Origin: Nanobdellota archaeon
Lineage (GTDB): Archaea; Nanobdellota; Nanobdellia; Pacearchaeales; GW2011-AR1
Reading direction: 5' to 3'
Assembly (NCBI GenBank): GCA_020056045.1
Contig: JAGVIM010000018.1
Coordinates: forward strand, 1-7,029
Length of the DNA stretch: 7,029 bases
Position numbers and translations under genes: made by a program. Positions 1-5,671 of the stretch are shown piece after piece. Position 1 is the stretch's first letter. Each line of letters begins with the position of its first letter. The notes below the pieces were generated by a model, which saw only the letters and a program-made list of their open reading frames with translations, was not told the DNA's origin and ran no database searches.

Positions 1-744
1 AGTAATAACTGCATCACTATCAACAAACAAAACTTTATTGCTTTCTTCTGCTTTTTTTTGCTGGAGCATAAAATGTTCCATTGTAATCTTATCAAACATT
101 TCTCTTGTCAGTTGATTTTTATATCTATCACAATATTGTCTTCCCACTTCTTCAACAAATTCAGTATTATAGAATTTAGCAAGTTTTTTTGCAAGAGTAG
201 TTTTACCACAACTTTCAGTACCCACTATTGCTACTCTTTTAGTAAAATAAGATCTAACACAGTTAGGAAGTTTATCCCAATTATCAAAAAGATTTCTTCT
301 CATTTCAGTTGCTGAGATTGTAACTGTTCTTCTTTTATCATCAATTACAACATGCTTTGATTCTGGATAACATTTCCTAAAAATCTCATCATAGCCATGT
401 TCAGAACTAAATACAAAATCAATTGGCTTTCCAATAGCTTGTCTTATTTTTTGTGCTCCTTCTTCCCAATCATAATCACTGTCCCAATGATCATCTTCAA
501 TATGAACTATTTTTATGTTATCTAAGTTATTTAGAGATTCTCCTACCCATGATAATCTAACTTCAGATGGAATAGGTTTTATTCCATCTCTTTTACATAA
601 TTCTCTGTCTCTATTTTTAGAAGAAGAAACAACTACATAAAGCTCATCAACCTGATTAGATGCATCCATAATAACATAGATATGTCTTTGATGAAGAGGT
701 AAATATTTGCCTCCAATAAATCCAACTGTTTTATTTTTTGCCAT
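1..744 (-). CDS. nadR: NadR-type bifunctional NMN adenylyltransferase / ribosylnicotinamide kinase (3' end cut by window)
   Basis: An open minus-strand frame runs from ATG at 744 off the left edge, 248 codons without a stop. Residues 7-150 form a nucleotidylyltransferase domain: GGKYLPLHQRH at 11-21 is the ATP-binding start motif and ISATEMR at 143-149 the ISSTxxR-like motif. Residues 169-248 begin a P-loop kinase domain with Walker A GTESCGKT (175-182) and a Walker B-like FVDSD (240-244), as in the NadR ribosylnicotinamide kinase domain. The order matches Haemophilus-type NadR, which phosphorylates nicotinamide riboside to NMN and adenylylates NMN to NAD; the N-terminal HTH repressor domain of enterobacterial NadR is absent. 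The Gly of HxGH is Arg here (HQRH). The ATG lacks a well-placed SD; an in-frame TTG at 759, four bases after AGAGG, is a credible alternative that adds five residues. The gene follows pnuC by 22 bases, the usual partnership of NR importer and NR kinase. Family assignment is firm; activity of the adenylyltransferase half is uncertain. Confidence 0.9.
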   Translation of the reverse strand, partial: MAKNKTVGFIGGKYLPLHQRHIYVIMDASNQVDELYVVVSSSKNRDRELCKRDGIKPIPSEVRLSWVGESLNNLDNIKIVHIEDDHWDSDYDWEEGAQKIRQAIGKPIDFVFSSEHGYDEIFRKCYPESKHVVIDDKRRTVTISATEMRRNLFDNWDKLPNCVRSYFTKRVAIVGTESCGKTTLAKKLAKFYNTEFVEEVGRQYCDRYKNQLTREMFDKITMEHFMLQQKKAEESNKVLFVDSDAVIT

Positions 745-766
745 TTTGTTCTTTTTCAAGTTTCCT

Positions 767-1441
767 CTAATTATAATAACCATACATTGCATTTACTAAA
801 AATGCAGTCCACATAACAAGCATGCTAACTTGATTACCATCTCTTAAAAAAATGTAAACCCACATTACAATTGAGAATACATCAACCATAATCCAATAAA
901 ACCATTGATCACTGTACCTATAAGTTAAAAGTATTGTAGCTATAATTGAAAATATAGTTGTTAATGAATCTACGAATGGTAAAGTGCCCCCTAAAAATTT
1001 TAAGAATAGGCCAAGATCTAATATTAATATTAAAGAGATAAAAAACCATATTATTTTATCTTTCCATTTCAAACTTCTTACTAAAACTCTTTCTGAAATT
1101 TTTATTTTTTTATAATTTTTTTTCCAATAATAAATTCCTGGAAATGTCATAGGTAAAAAATATAACATGTTCAAACCTACATCTCTATAATATCTGCTCT
1201 GCCATGCGACATAAGAATAAGTAAAAATATTTATTAATCCCCAGTAAAAACTACTTAATTTTCCTTTTGCAGTCAAAACTACGCACAGCATTCCAGTTAT
1301 TGATGCAGTAAAACCAATCCAAGTATCATGCCATGCAAAAAATAAATATATGTTTATAGCCGTAAAGGTTAATAACCAAATTCTTTCAAAAGTTGTCCAG
1401 TCATTAAAATATTCTTTTAGTTTAGAGATAATATTTTTCAT
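767..1441 (-). CDS. pnuC: PnuC-family nicotinamide riboside/NMN transporter
   Basis: This is a 224-residue integral membrane protein of normal PnuC length. Hydrophobic segments lie at about 18-36, 41-58, 64-80, 90-106, 129-150, 155-173, 178-199 and 203-221, with a basic linker (107-128). PnuC hallmarks are visible: FYWGLIN at 65-71, LNxLYFLPMxFPG at 90-102, LPFVDSLTT at 154-162, and RYSDQW followed by WIMVD at 175-187. PnuC proteins carry nicotinamide riboside (in some cases NMN) across the cytoplasmic membrane by facilitated diffusion, driven by intracellular phosphorylation. The adjacent NadR kinase domain fits that trapping step. The start ATG overlaps the TGA of the nucleoside hydrolase (ATGA, 4 bases) and has a very strong SD, GAGGTGAT at 1448-1455, six bases upstream, so translational coupling is likely. 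The stop is TAG. The exact substrate cannot be read from sequence. Confidence 0.93.
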   Translation of the reverse strand: MKNIISKLKEYFNDWTTFERIWLLTFTAINIYLFFAWHDTWIGFTASITGMLCVVLTAKGKLSSFYWGLINIFTYSYVAWQSRYYRDVGLNMLYFLPMTFPGIYYWKKNYKKIKISERVLVRSLKWKDKIIWFFISLILILDLGLFLKFLGGTLPFVDSLTTIFSIIATILLTYRYSDQWFYWIMVDVFSIVMWVYIFLRDGNQVSMLVMWTAFLVNAMYGYYN

Positions 1442-2202
1442 TGTTTTATCACCTCAACTAATTTATCTTTAAGTTTTGAATCAACATCTGTTGATACAAA
1501 TCTGTTATTTTGATGTTTTTTAAATTTAACTAAACCTTCTCCCAATCCTGATGAAACTGTTAATACATCATACATACAAGCCCTATCTCTTTTTGTATAA
1601 TCCAGCCATCTTGTTGCACTTTCATATAAAAAATCTCCAAGAGGATTAACTCTTAGTTCACCTAGTTCAAACCTTGTAAAAGACACTCTTTCAGAAACTT
1701 CTTTTGTTACCTGATAGATATTCCAAGGTTGTTCTTGAACTTTTTTCCAGGCTTCTAAATCAGCTTTAAAATTATGAGAAGAATCAGAACTCCCCATAAC
1801 ATAAACATTTCTTACATTTCTGATTGTTGGATTTGTTTGTAATTGATTTAATATATTTGTTAAAGGACCTATACAAACTAATCTTGTATCTTTTGTGTAG
1901 ATAGGATATTGATTATTTTGAAATGATTCATTTAATTCTTCTTTTGTTAATGCAAGTTCTTCAATTCCAGTCCAGTATTTTTTAACTGATTCTTTTGGAC
2001 CTTTTTCTCCTGCAATAATTGGAACATTAACTCCTAAAAGCCTTTCTAATTTTTTTGTAACTTTTGCACGAATAATTGTATTTCCAATTACTGTTGAAAT
2101 TGCTTTAACATCACAATAAAGATTTCTTAATACATATGATAATGCAAAAAGATCATCGCAGTCTGTTCCTGCATCTGTGTCTATGACCAGTTGTGTCTTC
2201 AT
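1438..2202 (-). CDS. divergent inosine/uridine-type nucleoside hydrolase (possible pyridine riboside hydrolase)
   Basis: The 254-residue protein belongs to the IUNH nucleoside N-ribohydrolase superfamily, whose members split ribonucleosides into base and ribose using a bound calcium ion. The calcium/ribose motif DTDAGTDCDD spans 8-17, a VIGNT motif lies at 38-42 (N41), and IGPLTN matches the conserved mid-protein GPLTN. Further on are YVMGSS (MGG-like), NFKADLEAW (matching EFNxxxDPEAA) and YDVLTV at the C-terminal position of the family's HDP motif. Departures: that His is Tyr, the glycine after MG is Ser, and the loop between MGG and EFN is short, so purine/pyrimidine preferences of known enzymes cannot be assumed. 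The total is shorter than the usual ~310 residues. The gene shares an ATGA overlap with the gene upstream, and an AAGGAG precedes its ATG by nine bases. Lying directly before pnuC and nadR, it may act on nicotinamide or nicotinate riboside; this is inference. Confidence 0.8.
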   Translation of the reverse strand: MKTQLVIDTDAGTDCDDLFALSYVLRNLYCDVKAISTVIGNTIIRAKVTKKLERLLGVNVPIIAGEKGPKESVKKYWTGIEELALTKEELNESFQNNQYPIYTKDTRLVCIGPLTNILNQLQTNPTIRNVRNVYVMGSSDSSHNFKADLEAWKKVQEQPWNIYQVTKEVSERVSFTRFELGELRVNPLGDFLYESATRWLDYTKRDRACMYDVLTVSSGLGEGLVKFKKHQNNRFVSTDVDSKLKDKLVEVIKQ

Positions 2203-3125
2203 TTTGCATAACTCCTTTGATATTTTTCAGCAATTGCTAAAAATAAATTTAATGCAGAGATAACAGGAGTTCTTTCTTGGCATACATCATCACCCAGCAT
2301 AACTGTTCTGTAACCCATTCTAAGAAGATTATCAACATCCCCTATTTCTTCGCAAGTTGGTTCTGGACCTTTTGCAAGTGATTTAAAAATTCTTGAAGCA
2401 ACAATTGCATCTTTATCTTTTTCTAATATTTTTTCTAGTCCATCAATTATTAGATGAGGCCAATGCACCTGCATAAATAAATCTCCTCTTGCAGCCATCA
2501 GCCTGCAATCTCCATTATATTTTTGGGTAACATAATCTAATCCTTTTTTAGATTCAATTTTAGCTACAACACTAGCATTTGCATTATATTTTCTAAACTC
2601 TGTAATATCTTCTGGATTTTCAACAAAAGAAAGCATGTACTTATTAATTCCAACTTTATTTCCAGCTTCAATATATTCTTTATCTTTGTCAGTTAAATAT
2701 CCCTTGATTTTTAAAGTTGGATGAATAATTGTAACAGATTCACCAGGGCCAACAACTCTTCTAGGCCCCTCCTGCATTATTAATCTGTTACCATCAACTT
2801 CTAAAACAGTTGCAACTTCATCTCTTTCTGAGAAATAAGCTTTGCAAGGAGTATAAACCTCAAGTTCATGTGATAATACAATCTCTGTAAATGGTGGAAC
2901 ACCAAATGTTTTTACTCTTAATTGCCTGCATTTTAAATCAATCCATAAATCTTTTCCAAAACTTTTTGCCTGTTCATTTAATCTTTTTAATAATTCTTCA
3001 TAGCTCTCTTTTACCGGCATAACTGTGTTTAATCTAATTCCACTTACAATTGGATGTTTTAGCACCTCTACTATGTAAGGTGCATATGGTGGTATTGTTG
3101 TTATTGCTTTTATTTTTTCTGTCAT
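2199..3125 (-). CDS. pyruvate-kinase-like TIM-barrel protein lacking the C-terminal domain
   Basis: The 308-residue protein aligns by eye with the catalytic A and inserted B domains of pyruvate kinase. SGIRLN at 28-33 matches the RxNFSHG strand and DLKCRQLR (63-70) matches DxKGPxIR. The B domain covers about 75-140. YLTDKDKEY (143-151) and YMLSFVENPEDI (163-174) match LTxKD and IALSFVR. AKIES (188-192) holds the catalytic-type Lys189 and Glu191, MAARGDL (210-216) the metal-site Asp215, and GPEPTCEE (253-260) the PRPTRAE segment. VMLGDD (275-280) replaces VMLSGET. The roughly 120-150-residue C-terminal allosteric domain of normal (~470 aa) pyruvate kinases is absent, and the protein ends cleanly before a TGA. 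Changed positions include the potassium-site Ser (Val35) and the GETA loop, so phosphoenolpyruvate:ADP transfer is possible but not assured. It opens the second gene block, with AAGGAGAG seven bases before the ATG. Its role next to NAD genes is unknown. Confidence 0.78.
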   Translation of the reverse strand: MTEKIKAITTIPPYAPYIVEVLKHPIVSGIRLNTVMPVKESYEELLKRLNEQAKSFGKDLWIDLKCRQLRVKTFGVPPFTEIVLSHELEVYTPCKAYFSERDEVATVLEVDGNRLIMQEGPRRVVGPGESVTIIHPTLKIKGYLTDKDKEYIEAGNKVGINKYMLSFVENPEDITEFRKYNANASVVAKIESKKGLDYVTQKYNGDCRLMAARGDLFMQVHWPHLIIDGLEKILEKDKDAIVASRIFKSLAKGPEPTCEEIGDVDNLLRMGYRTVMLGDDVCQERTPVISALNLFLAIAEKYQRSYAK

Positions 3126-3190
3126 TTTTTCTCTCTCCTTTATATTTTTATTTTATTTCACACTACTCTCACCCCTATCTCCCTATTCTC
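3126..3190 (-). promoter_or_regulatory. purine-rich leader/possible promoter of the pyruvate-kinase-like block
   Basis: On the coding strand, this non-coding stretch begins with G-rich purine blocks (AGGGAGATAGGGG, about 3171-3183). It then becomes A/T-only (TATA-like ATAAAATAAAAATATA, about 3141-3156) and ends in the SD AAGGAGAG of the next gene. The A/T block could contain an archaeal TATA element or a bacterial -10, but it lies so close to the start codon that the leader would be very short. No clear -35 box or BRE is seen. It is the only place in the window with room for an internal promoter, which is the main argument for it. Confidence 0.25.
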
Positions 3191-3229
3191 AAAATTTAAA
3201 AATAAAAAAAATAAAAAAAATAAATTTTT
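3191..3229 (-). terminator. T-rich terminator-like tract after the vWA gene
   Basis: Directly after the vWA stop codon, the coding strand carries two runs of eight T and one of five T, separated by single A residues (complement of 3198-3220), then AAATTTT. No GC-rich hairpin precedes it. Archaeal transcription commonly ends at oligo-T tracts without a hairpin, so this would suit an archaeal terminator between the two gene blocks. In a bacterium it would be a poor intrinsic terminator. Base bias alone in an AT-rich genome could also give such a tract. Confidence 0.45.
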
Positions 3230-4235
3230 AATCCACCAAAGACTTTGTTCTCCTTGATGGAGCTGGAAGTTTTAAAACTGATTTTGCAGATGGATCTACA
3301 TCAATATGTCTTAAAGACTTATGAACTGCGGATTTAACAGCAGGGTCATCATGTCTCGCATCAAGACTCTTTCCAAAATCCATGTACTCCCCCCAATGTT
3401 TTGCAACTAATCCCATTCCAATGTCAACTGCTCTTTGATATCCAGGCATTCTACCATCTTCTCCATCTATTTCAAAAGGCAGTTCAATTACTCTTTGAAG
3501 TCCAATTACACTTCCCCATCTACCTCTTACTTCTTCTGTCACATTTAGCTCATCATTTCCATAATGCTTTTGAAGGAAATAGACATTGAATTTTTGCATT
3601 AAATTTTGCCACATTACTTTTGATTCTAATCCTGAATCAATTTTATCTCCGATAAAATGCTTTACCTGTTTAGGATTAATTCCATCATAGAATGTTTCAT
3701 CACCATAAATTAACAAAAATGGTGAAGTTGCATTAGGTGTTTTACAATGAGTATCCATAAAATGACCAAAAAGTTCATAACTTTCAGTTATATGTCCTCC
3801 GCCTCCGCCTTCACAGCCTAGTGCTTTTAGATTTGCTTCAAGTTGTTTAATGTCCTTTGAAAAATCAGTTACTTGCAAAGGATAATTATCACAAGTTGCA
3901 TCTCCTATTGCTGCAAATGCAATCTCTATATTAGGACGATATTTTGCAAGAGTCTGATATAATAATGGCAATCTATCAAAGATTTCTCCAGGCCAGCTTG
4001 ACATTGAACCTGTTACATCAACAGCAATAATTAAAGGATCTGTACTATCACTTGACAAAACTTTTCCTTTTGCATCGACTAAAGACATGTCAGGAGTCCT
4101 TGAAAAACTATAGGTTCTTGGTCCTGTTGCACCAGCATCCACTGCTGCTTTATCATATTTAGCTCTTGCTGAACCAAAATCATAACTTCCTTTTCCTTTC
4201 CATGATTTAGGACTTGCTCCTCCCCAACCATACAT
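3228..4235 (-). CDS. vWA-domain protein with MIDAS site, partner of the adjacent kinase
   Basis: The 335-residue protein is probably cytosolic: no signal peptide or membrane segment is seen. A Gly/Lys/Ser-rich N-terminus (MYGWGGASPK..., 1-45) precedes a von Willebrand factor A fold at about 66-255. The fold starts with LIIAVDVTGSM (68-78), a DxTxS metal-ion-dependent adhesion site (D73, T75, S77). It continues with the strand IEIAFAAIGDA (103-113), a glycine loop GGGGGHITES (143-152) that can supply the MIDAS Thr, and FLLIYGDE (173-180) with the third MIDAS acid (D179). Such domains bind protein partners through a divalent metal. The tail (300-335) is basic and carries repeated KS motifs (HKSL, AKSV, TKSL) and RRTKS, possible kinase targets. 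The start must be ATG 4235, because the kinase TAA lies in the same frame two codons upstream; the nearest good SD is about 19 bases away. Pairing with the kinase recalls kinase-TerY modules. The exact family is not recognised. Confidence 0.82.
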   Translation of the reverse strand: MYGWGGASPKSWKGKGSYDFGSARAKYDKAAVDAGATGPRTYSFSRTPDMSLVDAKGKVLSSDSTDPLIIAVDVTGSMSSWPGEIFDRLPLLYQTLAKYRPNIEIAFAAIGDATCDNYPLQVTDFSKDIKQLEANLKALGCEGGGGGHITESYELFGHFMDTHCKTPNATSPFLLIYGDETFYDGINPKQVKHFIGDKIDSGLESKVMWQNLMQKFNVYFLQKHYGNDELNVTEEVRGRWGSVIGLQRVIELPFEIDGEDGRMPGYQRAVDIGMGLVAKHWGEYMDFGKSLDARHDDPAVKSAVHKSLRHIDVDPSAKSVLKLPAPSRRTKSLVD

Positions 4236-4241
4236 TTTATT

Positions 4242-5048
4242 TTACGTTTTACCGTCACCTCCTTTCATTAATTTGACTATATCTGAAGCATGTCTTCTTC
4301 CAAATACTTCATATCTAACATCAGAAATTTTTTCAAGAGGATTTTCTCTTTCCCAAGAAGGTCTTTGATTAGGATCATATCTTAAAAGACTCTGACAAAA
4401 TTCAACAATAGGTTTTGGAGTATCATCTCTAAAACTTTTTTTAAAAGTATCTCCACCTAAAGCCCTTAGCATTACAATTCCAACACCATAAATATCAGAT
4501 TCAGGAATAGGGGGCTTTCCTTGTATTAATTCAGGGGCAGCATATTTTGGAGTATAACCAACTGGTTTAGAATCTCTTTTTGGTTTATAGCTTGCAATTC
4601 CAAAATCAATTAATTTTATATCATGTTTTTGAGGTTCAACAAAAACATTTTCAGGTTTTACATCAGAGTGAATAACACCATTTGCATGAGAATATAACAA
4701 TGCTCCTAATAATCTTTCAGTTATCCAACAAACATCTTCTGGATGTATTGGACCTTTATTTGCAACGATTTCTTCAAGAGTTTTTCCGTCTATGTAACTT
4801 AAAATCATTACAGCAGAATTTCTGTCAGTTTCAAAAAAATCTTTTATACTAGGAATAGAATGATATTCATTTAATTTCCATAATAATTTTGCTTCATATC
4901 TAAGTAAATCAACATCTGCTCTGCTTGCATTTATATTTTGTTTTATACAAGCTTTTTCACTTAAATATAAATGCTCTGCTTGAAAGATTCTTCCAAATCC
5001 CCCTTCACCAATTTGTTTTAATACTCTATAGTTTCCAACAGTTGCCAT
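4242..5048 (-). CDS. Hanks-type Ser/Thr protein kinase (catalytic domain only)
   Basis: The 268-residue protein is almost entirely a eukaryotic-like kinase domain that transfers phosphate from ATP to protein Ser/Thr. Motifs in order are the glycine loop GEGGFG (14-19), the VAIK-type lysine in ACIKQ (K36), helix-C Glu52, and the catalytic loop HSDVKPEN (127-134) with D129, K131 and N134. These are followed by DFG (148-150), APE (171-173), SDIYGVG (184-190) and a conserved Arg near QRP (229). All catalytic residues are present, so it should be active. HRD is HSD, so it is not an RD kinase and may not need activation-loop phosphorylation. No membrane segment or extracellular sensor (PASTA or similar) follows, so it is a soluble kinase. 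The start overlaps the NadM TAA by one base (TAATG), with AGGAGAG five bases upstream. The C-terminal MKGGDGKT codons include the SD-like sequence preceding the vWA gene. Its position between NadM and the vWA gene suggests these as substrates or partners. Confidence 0.93.
   Translation of the reverse strand: MATVGNYRVLKQIGEGGFGRIFQAEHLYLSEKACIKQNINASRADVDLLRYEAKLLWKLNEYHSIPSIKDFFETDRNSAVMILSYIDGKTLEEIVANKGPIHPEDVCWITERLLGALLYSHANGVIHSDVKPENVFVEPQKHDIKLIDFGIASYKPKRDSKPVGYTPKYAAPELIQGKPPIPESDIYGVGIVMLRALGGDTFKKSFRDDTPKPIVEFCQSLLRYDPNQRPSWERENPLEKISDVRYEVFGRRHASDIVKLMKGGDGKT
4255..4265 (-). promoter_or_regulatory. near-perfect but displaced Shine-Dalgarno before the vWA gene
   Basis: The coding strand reads AAAGGAGGTGA inside the last codons of the kinase, one of the best anti-SD matches in the window. 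It ends 19 bases before the vWA ATG at 4235, well beyond the usual 5-9. No ATG, GTG or TTG in the vWA frame lies between them, because the kinase stop is in that same frame. It may work through re-initiation by terminating ribosomes. Confidence 0.5.
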
Positions 5049-5671
5049 TATATCTCTCCTGCATGAGCTTTTTGCTCAGACAAATTTTCTTCTTCAGAAT
5101 AATTAATTCCATGAGAGAGAGTTGCAAGTGTCGCAAGTCCAAACTCATTTCTAAATCTATCAACAATTCCGTTTTTTTCTAAATATTCTACAACAGCAGA
5201 AGGAACTAAGTTTTTCCAGTCACTAAATCTTGCTATTTCAACTCTTACTTCTGTAGAACGAACTTTCACCCTTCTATCCCTTGAGATTATTTCATAGGGA
5301 AGCAATAATTTGTAATCATCTTTTAATAATCCCCTTACAAAATCATTTCCTGAAATAAAATAATCCAGTTTTCCAAATTTATCAACAATATATTTTTTCC
5401 ATTCTTTTCCATCACTAAATTCAGGAACATGTGCAAAATCTGGCACAGAAAATATTTCAAAGTTTGAAAATCTAGGTGAAAGAACAGACCTAATCATTTC
5501 TTCTGATTCTTCTGCTGTAAAAGGATTTCTCAGATTATATTTATTTGAACTTCCTATTCCAATTAAAACATGATTTGCATTTTCACATGCAGCTTCAAGT
5601 AAAGAATAACCTCCATTATGAAGAGGTTTAAATCTTCCAATAAATCCTACTCTACCAAATTTAGTTTCCAT
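5048..5671 (-). CDS. nadM: archaeal-type nicotinamide/nicotinate mononucleotide adenylyltransferase
   Basis: The predicted enzyme adenylylates NMN (or NaMN) with ATP to give NAD (or NaAD). Counting from ATG 5671 it has 207 residues. It shows the nucleotidylyltransferase opening VGFIGRFKPLHNGG (8-21), VLIGIGSSN (35-43), NPFTAEE (49-55), the YFISGND strand (104-110), and the STEVR motif (139-143) followed by WKNLVPSAVVEYL, closely like methanogen NadM. The second His of HxGH is Gly (HNGG), an unusual loss at a residue that normally contacts the ATP phosphates. A roughly 30-residue C-terminal tail extends past the core. An upstream ATG at 5689 would add six residues, but GGAGG lies exactly five bases before ATG 5671, so that start is preferred. 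It overlaps the Nudix gene by 11 bases, echoing the fused NadM-Nudix enzymes of some bacteria, and precedes the kinase by TAATG. The family call is firm; catalytic competence is less certain. Confidence 0.9.
   Translation of the reverse strand: METKFGRVGFIGRFKPLHNGGYSLLEAACENANHVLIGIGSSNKYNLRNPFTAEESEEMIRSVLSPRFSNFEIFSVPDFAHVPEFSDGKEWKKYIVDKFGKLDYFISGNDFVRGLLKDDYKLLLPYEIISRDRRVKVRSTEVRVEIARFSDWKNLVPSAVVEYLEKNGIVDRFRNEFGLATLATLSHGINYSEEENLSEQKAHAGEI
5064..5078 (-). promoter_or_regulatory. small hairpin just upstream of the kinase ribosome binding site
   Basis: A perfect five-base stem (TGAGC/GCTCA) encloses an A5 loop on the coding strand. It lies within the last codons of nadM and ends three bases before the AGGAGAG that serves the kinase start. 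It could modulate kinase translation, but a stem this short also occurs by chance. Confidence 0.2.

Noticed and set aside
58..315. Plus-strand 85-codon open frame near the left edge
   Set aside because: It lies antisense within nadR, is rich in Ser/Phe/Ile as expected from reading A-rich coding sequence backwards, and has no SD or recognisable domain.
1438..2202. Recoded TGA genetic code (as in some candidate-phylum bacteria)
   Set aside because: TGA ends two genes exactly at ATGA overlaps with the next start, and no in-frame TGA was found in the conserved motifs I translated.
3170..3184. Possible G-quadruplex in the purine leader
   Set aside because: Only two runs of three or more G are present, so a four-tract quadruplex cannot form within one strand here.
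3401..3589. Plus-strand 62-codon open frame inside the vWA gene
   Set aside because: Antisense shadow, Leu/Phe/His-rich low-complexity product with no family resemblance.
4925..5182. Plus-strand 85-codon open frame spanning the kinase-nadM junction
   Set aside because: It covers two well-supported minus-strand genes in antisense and shows no motif or ribosome binding site.
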